A DNA stretch of 64,000 nucleotides from positions 124,001 through 188,000 of the forward strand of contig NZ_VOLT01000004.1 in NCBI RefSeq assembly GCF_007954275.1, given 5' to 3'. The first letter of the stretch is position 1; each line of letters begins with the position of its first letter. Both the position numbers and the translations under genes were made by a program. The stretch is from Colwellia demingiae (GTDB taxonomy: Bacteria > Pseudomonadota > Gammaproteobacteria > Enterobacterales > Alteromonadaceae). The notes beneath the pieces are model-generated. The model did no database searches. It had not been told where the DNA came from and saw nothing but the letters and a program-made list of their open reading frames with translations. Positions 31,100 to 40,585 of this stretch are shown here, piece by piece.

Positions 31100-31285
31100 C
31101 CCTACGTTACAAAAGCCTATTGTTTTGTGGTTTGTTTTTACTTTTAAGTTTTACTTTAAAGTAAAGTCCCTATAAATAGTGGCGCTGGGCTCGATGCTCG
31201 AAGGGGCAATGGCGTAGTCCATTTAACCGGTAATTTAAATTTTTAGATTATCATTTAAGTAACATTTTTAAGATTGGGTTTTTTA
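31100..31285 (+). promoter_or_regulatory. Long 5' leader of rplM-rpsI, probable L13 autoregulation site
   Basis: About 185 nt separate the predicted transcription start from the rplM ATG. A perfect palindrome, TTTACTTTAAAGTAAA, is at about 31150-31165, and GC-rich pairing is possible in 31180-31220. In Escherichia coli L13 represses its own rplM-rpsI mRNA through the leader, so this region is the likely target. I did not match it base for base to a described leader. Confidence 0.4.
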
Positions 31286-31714
31286 ATGAAAACTTTTGTA
31301 GCAAAACCAGCAAGCGTACAACGCGAATGGTTCTTAGTGGACGCCGAAGATAAAACTTTAGGTCGTATCGCTACTGAAATTGCAACCCGTTTACGCGGTA
31401 AGCATAAAGCAGAATATACACCTCACGTAGATACTGGCGATTATATCGTTGTTATCAATGCTGAGAAAGTACGTGTAACAGGTAACAAAGCGAAAGGTAA
31501 AATTTACTACTCGCATACTGAATTCCCTGGTGGACTTAAGCAAATTAGCTTTGAAAAGTTAATTGAAAAAGCACCAACACGCGTTCTTGAATTTGCAGTG
31601 AAAGGCATGCTACCTAAAGGTCCTTTAGGTCGCGAAATGTTCCGCAAATTAAAAGTATATGCAGGCCCTGAGCATGCACATACAGCACAACAACCACAAC
31701 TTTTGGAGCTTTAA
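31286..31714 (+). CDS. rplM: 50S ribosomal protein L13
   Basis: L13 is an early-assembling large-subunit protein and a likely repressor of its own operon. Starting at the ATG at 31286 gives [15 protein letters not shown] and 142 residues, the same length and N-terminus as Escherichia coli L13. A TTG four codons upstream is in frame but would add non-conserved residues. Motifs include [18 protein letters not shown] and [10 protein letters not shown]. rpsI follows 3 bases later. Confidence 0.97.
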
Positions 31715-31717
31715 GCA

Positions 31718-32110
31718 ATGGCTGATAATCAATATTACGGTACTGGTCGTCGCAAGAGCTCAACTGCTCGTGTGTTTATGAAAGCTGGTAACGGTGCAAT
31801 CACAATTAACAAACGTGACATTTCTGAGTACTTCGGTCGTGAAACTGCTCGTATGGTTGTTCGTCAACCATTAGAGTTAGTTGAAATGTTAGAAAAGTTT
31901 GACTTCAACATCTCTGTAGTAGGTGGTGGTATTTCAGGTCAAGCTGGCGCGATTCGTCACGGTATTACTCGTGCATTAATGGTTTTTGATGAAACTCTAC
32001 GTGGTGAACTACGTAAAGCTGGATTCGTTACTCGTGATGCTCGTAAAGTTGAACGTAAGAAAGTTGGTCTTCATAAAGCACGTAAGAAGCCACAATTCTC
32101 AAAACGTTAA
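31718..32110 (+). CDS. rpsI: 30S ribosomal protein S9
   Basis: S9 is a small-subunit head protein. Its C-terminal tail reaches the P-site tRNA, and the expected ending KKPQFSKR is present. Length is 130 residues. [15 protein letters not shown] at the N-terminus and [15 protein letters not shown] near residue 68 are diagnostic. It is co-transcribed with rplM. The message runs on through an unusually long palindrome before the terminator at 32258. Confidence 0.98.
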   Translation: MADNQYYGTGRRKSSTARVFMKAGNGAITINKRDISEYFGRETARMVVRQPLELVEMLEKFDFNISVVGGGISGQAGAIRHGITRALMVFDETLRGELRKAGFVTRDARKVERKKVGLHKARKKPQFSKR

Positions 32111-32120
32111 TATTCGTCAT

Positions 32121-32234
32121 ATTCAGGATTTATACAGCATTGTCTGCGCTGTTTGCCCCAGTCACTTAGTTAACCTATGGTTAGCTAAAATAAGTTGGGG
32201 CTCACAACTTGACCGCTTTGTCTAAATCCAGAAT
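32121..32234 (+). repeat. 114-bp imperfect palindrome in the rpsI 3' region
   Basis: The outer arms are ATTCAGGATTTA (32121-32132) and TAAATCCAGAAT (32223-32234), with one mismatch. Inner arms GCCCCA...ACTTA pair with TAAGTTGGGGC, and TTAGTTAACC pairs with GGTTAGCTAA around TAT. The whole piece could fold into one long stem between rpsI and its terminator. It does not share the TATACCC ends of the other element family. Confidence 0.6.
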
Positions 32235-32257
32235 ATTTAGAATATATGCATTTAAAG

Positions 32258-32282
32258 AACCGACCTTGTGTCGGTTTTTTTA
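32258..32282 (+). terminator. Intrinsic terminator of rplM-rpsI
   Basis: AACCGAC, loop CTTGT, GTCGGTT, then a T-run. It ends the ribosomal operon before petA. The remaining bases up to petA (32283-32581) hold only a possible petA promoter. Confidence 0.9.
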
Positions 32283-32326
32283 TGCCCAAAACAAACCTAT
32301 CCTTTTTGTTAATAATTCCTATTAAC

Positions 32327-32355
32327 TTGACATAAATATCCTTTATTTATTCTAT
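32327..32355 (+). promoter_or_regulatory. Possible sigma70 promoter of petABC
   Basis: TTGACA (32327-32332) is a perfect -35, and TTCTAT (32350-32355) is a moderate -10 at 17-base spacing. It lies about 225 nt upstream of petA. Other promoters closer to the gene cannot be excluded. Confidence 0.35.
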
Positions 32356-32581
32356 TTCAAAGTATTTCAAATTATTTCTGTTTTTACAGTGCCTAAGCCC
32401 CTTTTTATCTTGTAAAAAACACGCTACTTCTTTATGATCGTAAAAATTTTTTGTCGATATACCACTTGGTATGAATTTGATCTAACAAAAACAAACGCTG
32501 TGCTTGCTGGTTGTTATAAATTTATCGCTTAGTTAGTCATAAAAATAATTGTTTTGTTAGTGTCTTAGTTGGAGAGTATGA

Positions 32582-33172
32582 ATGAGCAATGTGCCTGTAA
32601 ATAACGGCCGCAGACGCTTCCTAACCGCTGCTACTGCAGTTGTTGGTGGTGTTGGTGTGGCTGGGGCTGCTGTACCTTTTATTGCTTCCTGGAATCCAAG
32701 TGCTCGCGCGAAAGCTGCGGGTGCTCCAGTTGAAGTTAATATAGGTAAAATACAGCCTGGTCAATTAATCCGCGCTGAATGGCGTGGTAAACCCGTTTAT
32801 ATAGTACGTAGAACGGAAAAAACAGTTAGTAATTTAGCTAAACACGATGACCAGTTGCGTGATCCTAATTCTGAAAAAGCCCAGCAACCTGTTTATGCAA
32901 CTAATGCCTATCGTTCAATTAAACCTGAATTCTTAGTTGCCTTAGGTGTTTGTACTCACTTAGGTTGTGCTCCTACTCACCATGCTGGTGATTTCGACCA
33001 GTTTGTTGAAGGCGTTCCAAATGGCTTCTTCTGTCCATGTCATGGTAGTAAATTTGATATGGCTGGTCGTGTATTTCAAGGCGTTCCAGCACCATTAAAT
33101 TTAGTGGTTCCAGATCATTCTTATATCAATGATGACACGTTGTTGATCGGTGTTAGTCAAGGAGACGTATAA
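32582..33172 (+). CDS. petA: Ubiquinol-cytochrome c reductase, Rieske iron-sulfur subunit
   Basis: The Rieske protein of the cytochrome bc1 complex carries a 2Fe-2S cluster and takes the first electron from ubiquinol. The 196-residue protein has a Tat-type N-terminus (GRRRFLTAAT) leading into one transmembrane segment. The cluster boxes CTHLGC and CPCHGS, near residues 123-128 and 149-154, supply the Cys and His ligands and the disulfide. Its stop overlaps the petB ATG (TAATG), so the three subunits form one translationally coupled operon. Confidence 0.97.
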   Translation: MSNVPVNNGRRRFLTAATAVVGGVGVAGAAVPFIASWNPSARAKAAGAPVEVNIGKIQPGQLIRAEWRGKPVYIVRRTEKTVSNLAKHDDQLRDPNSEKAQQPVYATNAYRSIKPEFLVALGVCTHLGCAPTHHAGDFDQFVEGVPNGFFCPCHGSKFDMAGRVFQGVPAPLNLVVPDHSYINDDTLLIGVSQGDV

Positions 33173-34449
33173 TGTTAATGAAATTAGCGACTGACTTCAT
33201 GGGCTGGATTGATAAACGTTTACCTGTGACTGATGCTTGGAATAAACATTTAGCTCAGTATCCAGCACCAAAAAACTTTAACTTTTGGTACTTTTTTGGC
33301 TCTTTAGCCATGTTAGTACTAGTTAACCAAATTGTTACTGGTATTTGGTTAACAATGAACTATGAACCATCTGGCGATGGTGCATTTGCCTCTGTTGAAT
33401 ATATTATGCGTGATGTCGATTTCGGTTGGTTATTGCGTTATATGCATTCTACTGGAGCGTCTGCCTTTTTCGTAGTCGTATACATGCATATGATGCGTGG
33501 TCTTATGTACGGTTCATACCAAAAACCTCGTGAATTACTATGGATCTTCGGCATGTTGATCTTCTTAGTGTTAATGGCTGAAGCCTTTATGGGCTACTTA
33601 TTACCTTGGGGTAATATGTCATATTGGGGTGCACAGGTAATTATTTCTTTGTTTGGCGCTGTACCAATTATTGGTGATGATTTAACGCTTTGGATACGTG
33701 GTGATTACGTAATCTCGGGTGCTACATTAAACCGCTTCTTCGCTTTACACGTTATTGCTATGCCATTGGTATTGGTTGTTCTAGTGTTCTTACATATTCT
33801 TGCTTTGCATGAAGTGGGTTCAAATAACCCTGAAGGTGTTGACATTAAAAAGCCTAAAGGCAGTGTTAAACCTGAAGAACTAAGTAAGTTTACTTTCCAT
33901 AAACAATATAGTGAAAAATACGACATTGTTGATGCTGTTCCATTTCATCCTTATTACTCTGTTAAAGATATTATGGGCGTTGCTGGTTTCTTATTTTTAT
34001 TCTGTTGGGTGATGTTCTTTGCACCAGAGGGCGGTGGTTACTTTATGGAAGCACCAAACTTTACTCCTGCGAATGGTTTGAAAACACCTGAGCATATTGC
34101 ACCAGTATGGTATTTTGGTCCGTTCTACACAATTTTACGTGTTGTTCCTGATAAGTTATTAGGCGCGGTTGCTATGTTTGGCGCTATCGTGATGTTATTT
34201 GCCTTACCATGGTTCGATCGTGGTGTAGTAAAATCTGTTCGCTATCGTTCAAAATTACACTTAGTTAACTTAATTCAATTCGCTATATGTTTTGTTGTTC
34301 TTGGCGCTTTAGGTACTATGCCTGCAACACCAACGGCTAACTTAATTGGTGTGATTGCAAGTTTTGGTTATTTTGGTTTCTTTATTGCTTTGTGGTTCTA
34401 CAGCAAAAATGAAAATACTAAACCAGTACCTGAGAGGATTGCAGACTAA
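33172..34449 (+). CDS. petB: Ubiquinol-cytochrome c reductase, cytochrome b subunit
   Basis: Cytochrome b holds two haems and both quinone sites of the bc1 complex. The 425-residue protein has about eight or nine transmembrane helices. Haem-ligand His pairs lie in LLRYMHSTGASAFF and VYMHMMRGLMYGSY (helix B) and in FALHVIAMP and FLHILALHEVGSNNPEG (helix D). The PEWY-like Qo motif appears as PVWYFGPFY. An alternative start at the third residue (MKLATDFMG) is possible. It overlaps petA and petC by one base each. Confidence 0.97.
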   Translation: MLMKLATDFMGWIDKRLPVTDAWNKHLAQYPAPKNFNFWYFFGSLAMLVLVNQIVTGIWLTMNYEPSGDGAFASVEYIMRDVDFGWLLRYMHSTGASAFFVVVYMHMMRGLMYGSYQKPRELLWIFGMLIFLVLMAEAFMGYLLPWGNMSYWGAQVIISLFGAVPIIGDDLTLWIRGDYVISGATLNRFFALHVIAMPLVLVVLVFLHILALHEVGSNNPEGVDIKKPKGSVKPEELSKFTFHKQYSEKYDIVDAVPFHPYYSVKDIMGVAGFLFLFCWVMFFAPEGGGYFMEAPNFTPANGLKTPEHIAPVWYFGPFYTILRVVPDKLLGAVAMFGAIVMLFALPWFDRGVVKSVRYRSKLHLVNLIQFAICFVVLGALGTMPATPTANLIGVIASFGYFGFFIALWFYSKNENTKPVPERIAD

Positions 34450-35207
34450 TGAAAAAATTAATTATAGCCGCTACTTTCGGCATACTTTTCAGCGTAACGA
34501 CACTTTTGTCGTTCACCGCTGTTGCCTCAGGCCCTAGTATTCATCTAGATAAAGCTAATAATGATTTATCGGATAAAGAGTCTTTGAAAAAAGGTTTTAC
34601 AACATATCTTAACTATTGTTTAGGCTGTCATCAGTTACAATACCAGCGTTACAATCGTACTTTTAACGATTTAGGTATTGATAAAGATGATGGTGTTGCT
34701 AACTTCATGCCCACAGGTGACAAAATTGGTGGTCATATTCTAAATACCATGCCGGAAAATGAAGCGGCAAAATGGTTTGGTAGTGCGCCACCAGATTTAA
34801 CATTGGAAGCACGTTTACGTAGTCCTGATTGGATCTATACTTATTTACGTTCTTTTTATATTGATGAATCACGTCCATTTGGCGTAAACAATACAGTATT
34901 TAAAGATGTAGGTATGCCGCACGTTTTACAAAGTTTGCAAGGTGTAAGTACTTTAGTTGTACATAAAGAGCTTGACGAACATGGCGAAGAGCACGAAGTC
35001 TCTAGCTTATCACCAGCAATGGGTGGTAGTTTAACTGCTGAAGAGTATGATGTAGTAGTACGTGACTTAACAAACTTCTTAGAATATGTTGGTGAACCGA
35101 ATAAACTTGAGCGTAAAGCGATTGGTTATTGGGTATTAGCTTTCTTATTCTTCTTCTTTATTATTTCTTATTTCCTTAAGAAAGAATATTGGAAAGACGT
35201 ACACTAA
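34449..35207 (+). CDS. petC: Ubiquinol-cytochrome c reductase, cytochrome c1 subunit
   Basis: Cytochrome c1 passes electrons from the Rieske protein to a soluble or bound cytochrome c. The 252-residue protein has an N-terminal signal peptide (about residues 1-26), the haem-binding CLGCH near residue 58, a Met-ligand region containing VGMPHVLQ, and a C-terminal membrane anchor (YWVLAFLFFFFIISYFL). It ends the petABC operon, with a strong terminator 23 bases after the stop. Confidence 0.97.
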   Translation: MKKLIIAATFGILFSVTTLLSFTAVASGPSIHLDKANNDLSDKESLKKGFTTYLNYCLGCHQLQYQRYNRTFNDLGIDKDDGVANFMPTGDKIGGHILNTMPENEAAKWFGSAPPDLTLEARLRSPDWIYTYLRSFYIDESRPFGVNNTVFKDVGMPHVLQSLQGVSTLVVHKELDEHGEEHEVSSLSPAMGGSLTAEEYDVVVRDLTNFLEYVGEPNKLERKAIGYWVLAFLFFFFIISYFLKKEYWKDVH

Positions 35208-35229
35208 GTTATTATTGCAATAAATTTCA

Positions 35230-35274
35230 GGGGAATTCGATAGTTAAATATCGAATTCCCCTTTGTTAGTTTTT
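35230..35274 (+). terminator. Intrinsic terminator of petABC
   Basis: A perfect 13-bp stem, GGGGAATTCGATA and TATCGAATTCCCC, around the loop GTTAAA, followed by TTTGTTAGTTTTT. Confidence 0.9.
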
Positions 35275-35299
35275 AAAGTAAACGATTTTAGGAGGCTCT

Positions 35300-35941
35300 A
35301 TGGCCGTAGCAGCAAATAAACGCTCTGTGATGACGTTGTTCTCTCATGCCGATGATATGTACAGTCATCAGACACGCATTGTTCTAGCAGAAAAAGGTGT
35401 TGGTGTAGACATCAACTTAGTTGATTTAGCTAACTTGCCTGAAGACCTATTGGACTTGAATCCATATGGTACAGTACCGACTTTAATTGATCGTGAATTA
35501 GCACTATATGAAGCTAAAATCATTGTTGAATATTTAGATGAACGTTTTCCTCATCCACCATTGATGCCAGTATATCCGGTGGCGCGTGGTCGTAGCCGCT
35601 TGTTGATGCATCGCATGGAGCAAGATTGGTATAGCCTTACTAAAGTGATTATGTCTGGAACTGCAGCAGAAGCAGCAAAAGCACGTCAAGAGTTAACAGA
35701 GAGCTTGTTAAGTATTGCACCAATTTTGAATGAAGCGCCATACTTTATGAGCGAAGAATATAGTTTGGTTGATTGTTATTTAGCACCATTATTATGGCGT
35801 TTGCCTGTATTTGGTATTGAATTGACTGGTCAAGGTTCAAAAGAACTTAAAACGTATATGTTACGCGTGTTTGAACGTGAATCATTTCAAGCTTCATTGA
35901 CTGAAGAAGAACGTGAATTACGCTTTGGTCATCCAGCCTAA
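35300..35941 (+). CDS. sspA: Stringent starvation protein A (RNA polymerase-associated)
   Basis: SspA is a glutathione-S-transferase-fold protein that binds RNA polymerase and alters transcription in starvation and acid stress. Length is 213 residues. MTLFSHADDMYSHQTRIVLA is the GST-like N-terminal segment, NPYGTVPTLIDRELALYE (about residue 53) is typical, and PHPP-like HPPLMPVYPVARGRSR follows. A strong ribosome-binding site (TAGGAGG) precedes the ATG. The stop overlaps the sspB start (TAATG). Confidence 0.95.
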   Translation: MAVAANKRSVMTLFSHADDMYSHQTRIVLAEKGVGVDINLVDLANLPEDLLDLNPYGTVPTLIDRELALYEAKIIVEYLDERFPHPPLMPVYPVARGRSRLLMHRMEQDWYSLTKVIMSGTAAEAAKARQELTESLLSIAPILNEAPYFMSEEYSLVDCYLAPLLWRLPVFGIELTGQGSKELKTYMLRVFERESFQASLTEEERELRFGHPA

Positions 35942-36420
35942 TGGATGACGCAACACCAAACTCAATGAGCTCGAATAAGCCTTACTTAGTTAAAGCTTTC
36001 TATGAGTGGATTTCAGACAATGACTTAACGCCATACATCATGGTGGACGTCAATGTTTATGGTGTATTAGTACCAATGAGTTATGTCGCTGATGGGCAGA
36101 TTGTTTTGAATGTTGCCAGTTCAGCTGTTGGTACTATCGCATTGGGTGATAAAGCTATTGAGTTTAGTGCCCGTTTTGGCGGTAAATTAGAGCACATTAC
36201 TGTACCTTATGGTGCTGTAGGTGCTATATATGCCAAAGAAAACGGCGCTGGGACTTCATTACCAATCGAACATCCTATTGTGGATGAAGATGAGGTGGTT
36301 GATGTGATCCCTGAAAAACCAAAGTCTACTTTAAGTAGTGTTGCTTCAACGGGTAGTGAGACAGAAAAGTCGAACAAACCCAAAGGAAAAAGTAAAGCTA
36401 GCCTGAAAATTATTAAATAA
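35941..36420 (+). CDS. sspB: ClpXP protease specificity-enhancing factor SspB
   Basis: SspB delivers ssrA-tagged proteins to ClpXP. The 159-residue protein has the substrate-binding domain with KPYLVKAFYEWISDNDLTPY near the N-terminus and VNVYGVLVPMSYV. After this come an acidic, flexible linker from about residue 115 and a C-terminal ClpX-docking peptide ending ASLKIIK, comparable to the ALRVVK ending in Escherichia coli. The first ATG overlaps the sspA stop; Met9 (MSSNKPYL) is an alternative start. Confidence 0.95.
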   Translation: MDDATPNSMSSNKPYLVKAFYEWISDNDLTPYIMVDVNVYGVLVPMSYVADGQIVLNVASSAVGTIALGDKAIEFSARFGGKLEHITVPYGAVGAIYAKENGAGTSLPIEHPIVDEDEVVDVIPEKPKSTLSSVASTGSETEKSNKPKGKSKASLKIIK

Positions 36421-36447
36421 TTTTAATCTTGTTAGTGTCATTAATAT

Positions 36448-36488
36448 AAAAACCTGTAAATATCGTTGATATTTACAGGTTTTTTTTG
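36448..36488 (+). terminator. Intrinsic terminator of sspAB
   Basis: AAAAACCTGTAAATATC, loop GTT, GATATTTACAGGTTTTT, then a longer T-run. The stem is 17 bp. The A-run on the other side could also let it act for dolP on the minus strand. Confidence 0.92.
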
Positions 36489-36516
36489 TCTTGATATTCA
36501 GTAATCTAAATAAGCG

Positions 36517-37125
36517 TTAGATATACTCAAAGGCCTTAAATACACGGCTTACACCGTTAATGTTACGCGTGATTTCTACCACAATATTAGCTTCTTGCTT
36601 CGTTACTAAGCCCAAGAGAAATACTTCAGAATTTTCAGTGACAACTTTAATATCTTTCGCATTAACATCGCCATTGGCAAGCAAAGCAGATTTGACTTTA
36701 GACGTTAGCCAAATATCATTACTCTGCGTTGATATGGCTGTTGTAGAGCCAATACGGACTTGATTATGTATGGTGACAATGTCAGGAACATCTTGGATGG
36801 TTTTTATCGCGAGGTCTCTCAGGTAGCTATTAGGAGCCTGACCAATAACTAAAACAGTGCCGTTCATACTAATCACATGTAAGTTAGTATTATCAGATAG
36901 TGCCTTTTGCTTGTTCAATTCATTATGAGCGATAAACTCAATACTTTGATCATCAATTTGTTTACTAAAAGTTCGTCTATCTGCCACCATAGTAGCTCCC
37001 GCGGTAACGGCAACTACCGTGGCTACGGCACAACCTTGCACGGCAGAAACGAGCATGAGAAGCCCTGCAATTCGTGCCATTTTTCTTTTAGCCAATGCAG
37101 ACAAGCCACTTTTTAGAACAACCAT
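36517..37125 (-). CDS. dolP: Outer-membrane lipoprotein with two BON domains, DolP (YraP) family
   Basis: DolP is a division-localised lipoprotein that supports outer-membrane integrity. The 202-residue protein has a signal peptide with lipobox LVSAVQGC (Cys near residue 32), a YraP-type segment with VADRRTFSKQIDDQSIE, then two BON domains at about 65-130 and 140-202 (VFLLGLVTKQEANIVVEI). AGGTGA lies eight bases before the first ATG, overlapping the diaA stop. That favours this start over Met16 even though the n-region becomes long. The order lpoA-yraN-diaA-dolP is as in Escherichia coli. Confidence 0.92.
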   Translation of the reverse strand: MVVLKSGLSALAKRKMARIAGLLMLVSAVQGCAVATVVAVTAGATMVADRRTFSKQIDDQSIEFIAHNELNKQKALSDNTNLHVISMNGTVLVIGQAPNSYLRDLAIKTIQDVPDIVTIHNQVRIGSTTAISTQSNDIWLTSKVKSALLANGDVNAKDIKVVTENSEVFLLGLVTKQEANIVVEITRNINGVSRVFKAFEYI

Positions 37126-37734
<609 letters not shown>

Positions 37735-37769
37735 CTATTTAAAATGAGTAATGAGTTAATTATGAAAAG

Positions 37770-38159
37770 CTAAAAGGCATTTTTTAACCAAGTAACTTGT
37801 GGCTGATTAATATCGCCTTCAAGCGCTACCACATCAACACGGCAGGAAGTATTATATTCATTTAAGCCGCTTTGATGTAGATAAAATGTTATGCAATGTT
37901 TAACCTTTTTCTGTTTACTCGCTGAAATAGCGGCAATTGCACCACCAAACCCTTTATTTTTACGATATTTTACTTCAACAAAAACATAAGTATCACCCTC
38001 AAGCATAATGAGATCAATTTCTCCTTGGCGAGAATGGAAATTTTTTTCAATAAGTCTTAACCCTTGTTTAGACAAATACTGTTCAGCATAGCTTTCCGTA
38101 ACTTGTCCTTTATCGGTACTGCTTGTATCTTTAGCTGAGGCTTTGTTATTCCATAGCAA
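37770..38159 (-). CDS. yraN: UPF0102 / YraN family endonuclease-like protein
   Basis: YraN is a conserved small protein with a restriction-endonuclease-like fold. Its function is unknown. Of 129 residues, the core shows ESYAEQYLSKQGLRLIEKNF, GEIDLIMLEGDTYVFVEVKYR and ISASKQKKVKHC, which keep the predicted E/D-(x)-EVK nuclease signature. The start overlaps the lpoA stop by 14 bp, which suggests translational coupling. No direct statement on activity is possible from sequence. Confidence 0.92.
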   Translation of the reverse strand: MLWNNKASAKDTSSTDKGQVTESYAEQYLSKQGLRLIEKNFHSRQGEIDLIMLEGDTYVFVEVKYRKNKGFGGAIAAISASKQKKVKHCITFYLHQSGLNEYNTSCRVDVVALEGDINQPQVTWLKNAF

Positions 38160-40185
38160 TAGAAATTACCCTGTTTTTCTTGTAAACACCCCAAAGTAAG
38201 CTTCGTGTCAAAATGCTATTTTCATTTAACTTGAGTACTCCTGTTTGTCCCCAGTGATGGAGATAAGGCGCTTGTTGCATTAACGGAATTTTATTGATGA
38301 GTTGGTAGATGTCATATCCCATAGCGAAAAGTCGAGATAAGCCATCACTACGCTTTGGCCAAAGTTCTTGACTCATAGTCGCCAACTCTGAGTTTTGCTC
38401 GCTAGCTAGCAACCAAGGGATTTCTGTAAACGTTAACCCTTGTAAGTCACTATTACTACTGTAATCTGTTTGAGTACTGTGGCTTCGGGAGCTAGCATAA
38501 ACAGGAATTATTTCAGCAAATTCACTTATGTTGACTTCAATATACGGCTTTACTAAGCGCGTTTGCTCAGGGGTACCAACGAGATAAATCATATCAATAT
38601 CGCGTCGATTACGGGTTTTAGTTTTGATACTCTGGTTCAAGCGGCTTTTGAGCTTAGTAATACGAGCCTTACTCTTATCTACCGATAAACTGGTTTTAAT
38701 ATTCTCTTGCATTTGAGCGCCCGTATCATAATACACCACCTCAATTGAGTTACCTGTTATCCGCTGCCACTGTTTGACAAACGCTTGGGCAATTCGCTTA
38801 CTAACAATGTTCTTTTGGCTTAATACAACCGGGTGCATAAAATTTTGGCGACTCAGCGTTGTTGCTGCTTGCTTGGCTTCATCTTCAGGGCGCATAGAAA
38901 GTACGGTATGATGACGTGTTAACGAAGCCTTTGCTGGAATATTTAACAGCAAAGTATCTATAGCTTTATTATTCTGCGTTGGTTGTAAATAGCTCTTTAT
39001 TGCAGAATCGCTGTCGATGGCAGTGATATAATCTGCTGATTTACCTTGATTGATTGATGATGTGTTTAAAATGTCCTCGGCTTTATTGATATCAAATAAA
39101 CCCGAACTGGCATTTAGCAAGCCATCATTTTGCGATTGTGTTTGTGCACTTGTGTGGCTGATGTATTTATCTACATTGGACTTAAGTAATGGCCCAATCA
39201 CATAATCTACTTTTAATGTTGTAAAATCATTAGTTAATCCGTACCAGTTGACGGTATTACTATCGACAAAGTGTAGACTTTTAGTTTCGTCGTTAGCAAA
39301 ACTGGCTAAAACACCTTGCTGAATTGCTCGTCCAGCAGACTGTTGTTTTCCACTTAATGGCAGGATCACCGCAATATTTTTAATTTTTTTTGGGGCGATA
39401 ACATGAGTTGAAAGCTGTTTTGCGATGACATTAGCAGGGTGTAGTTTGAATTTTTTTTGCCATATGCTCAGATGATATTTCATTTGCGCTTGATTGCCAC
39501 CAAACTTATTCGCTAAGTTAGTTAACATTAACCAACCTTTACTGTCAGGTGCTTTATCCAACGCAAGCAAGTTCAGTTGCCATTGAGATAGGGTCTGCAA
39601 GTTATTCCAAATATTGGTTATTTGCTGCTGGCTTTGTGTGTTAGCCGGAGTGACTGAAAATTCGAACAACTGGGCATTTAAAGCGGAGATAGGTTGTTTT
39701 TCTTCATGAAATGCAGCACTTAATAATCGGTAATAGGTAGCGGTAAGTAGTATTCTATTTTCTGCGGCATACTGCTCAAGTTGATTGAGTTGTAAATGAC
39801 TCTCTGCGTAATAACCAAGTTGCTGTAAACTACTCGCTTTAATTAGAACCAGCTGTACTTTCTCATGATTATCATTAATTATATTTTTATCGATCAGTGG
39901 CAACGTTTTATCTGCAAGCCAAAGCGCTTTGGAGTAATCTTCTTGCTGATAAAACAGTTTGGTCGCAATAAGTAATTCACCTACAGCAGCATTGGTATCT
40001 AACGTTTTAGCAAGTTCAATATGTTGTTCAGCAGATAATGCTCCTGCATTGTCAGTAACCTCTTCAATTTCAGTGAGTGCTTGAGTCTGTGTTTTAGCAT
40101 CAGGAACTTGCTTAGTACTACAACTCGCAAGGAAAGTAAGCAACAGGATAGGTAATATTTGAGATTTGAAATGTTGAAAATGCAT
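38146..40185 (-). CDS. lpoA: Outer-membrane lipoprotein activator of PBP1a, LpoA
   Basis: LpoA spans from the outer membrane to activate the peptidoglycan synthase PBP1a. From the ATG at 40185 the protein has 679 residues, against 678 in Escherichia coli. It has a lipoprotein signal ILPILLLTFLASC (Cys near residue 22), a TPR-like N-terminal domain to about residue 260, and a periplasmic-binding-fold C-terminal domain beginning IKNIAVILPLSGKQQSAG. The reading frame stays open 42 codons upstream, but those codons overlap the predicted promoter and lack a signal-peptide pattern, so the later start is chosen. Confidence 0.93.
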   Translation of the reverse strand: MHFQHFKSQILPILLLTFLASCSTKQVPDAKTQTQALTEIEEVTDNAGALSAEQHIELAKTLDTNAAVGELLIATKLFYQQEDYSKALWLADKTLPLIDKNIINDNHEKVQLVLIKASSLQQLGYYAESHLQLNQLEQYAAENRILLTATYYRLLSAAFHEEKQPISALNAQLFEFSVTPANTQSQQQITNIWNNLQTLSQWQLNLLALDKAPDSKGWLMLTNLANKFGGNQAQMKYHLSIWQKKFKLHPANVIAKQLSTHVIAPKKIKNIAVILPLSGKQQSAGRAIQQGVLASFANDETKSLHFVDSNTVNWYGLTNDFTTLKVDYVIGPLLKSNVDKYISHTSAQTQSQNDGLLNASSGLFDINKAEDILNTSSINQGKSADYITAIDSDSAIKSYLQPTQNNKAIDTLLLNIPAKASLTRHHTVLSMRPEDEAKQAATTLSRQNFMHPVVLSQKNIVSKRIAQAFVKQWQRITGNSIEVVYYDTGAQMQENIKTSLSVDKSKARITKLKSRLNQSIKTKTRNRRDIDMIYLVGTPEQTRLVKPYIEVNISEFAEIIPVYASSRSHSTQTDYSSNSDLQGLTFTEIPWLLASEQNSELATMSQELWPKRSDGLSRLFAMGYDIYQLINKIPLMQQAPYLHHWGQTGVLKLNENSILTRSLLWGVYKKNRVISIAME

Positions 40186-40284
40186 TGAAAAGTAATCTAC
40201 CTTTGTTGGCTTTAATCTTACACGTAAAGATGCTGTTTTTAACACAATAAATAAATCCGTGCATATTGCTATCAGTATGGGGTT

Positions 40285-40313
40285 ATAATAAACGCCTACG
40301 AAGTGAGTCACAA
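40285..40313 (-). promoter_or_regulatory. Sigma70-type promoter of lpoA
   Basis: On the minus strand TTGTGA (40313-40308) and TATTAT (40290-40285) are separated by 17 bases. Transcription would start near 40278, about 93 nt before the lpoA ATG. The -35 ends 7 bases from repeat element C. Confidence 0.55.
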
Positions 40314-40320
40314 CTAATAA

Positions 40321-40585
40321 ATACCCATGTTACTTCAGAATGCGGGGTTCAGCTGGAATTAGAAACGCCTTTAGGTAAGGCATTGATTGAAGAGAATAGT
40401 TATTCTATTGTCGAAATTAATAACGCAACATAAAGCGTTTCTAAACCAGCCCTGTGGGGATTCCTGAGGAAATCATGCTCATCGTTGCCTCTCTTTTTAA
40501 GGGAACAACCCTTAATAAAAAGAGGCGCCTTGATCATGAATTGCTCAGGTATCCTGAAACACGTATTTTGAGGTATCATGGGTAT
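40321..40585 (+). repeat. Palindromic dispersed element, copy C (subfamily 2)
   Basis: This fills the gap between divergent lpoA and rsmI. The left end is ATACCCATGTTACTTCAGAA and the right end reverse-complemented is ATACCCATGATACCTCAAAA, continuing to TTCAG. The internal hairpin is GCCTC(TC)TTTTTAAGGG with CCCTTAATAAAAAGAGGC (40487-40526). It is homologous to copies B and D over its whole length. It ends only 27 bp before rsmI, so the rsmI promoter probably lies inside it; TTGCTC (40541) and TATTTT (40564) with 17-base spacing is a candidate. Confidence 0.88.

Noticed and set aside
31274-31285. TTG start for rplM four codons upstream
   Set aside because: L13 is 142 residues from the ATG at 31286, exactly as in other gammaproteobacteria.
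31986-32225. 79-codon plus-strand frame over rpsI and its palindrome
   Set aside because: It overlaps rpsI in another frame and runs into the structured 3' region; it has no start signal.
40186-40311. In-frame extension of lpoA upstream to an ATG at 40311
   Set aside because: It overlaps the predicted lpoA promoter (-10 at 40285, -35 at 40308). The lipoprotein signal and family length fit the ATG at 40185.
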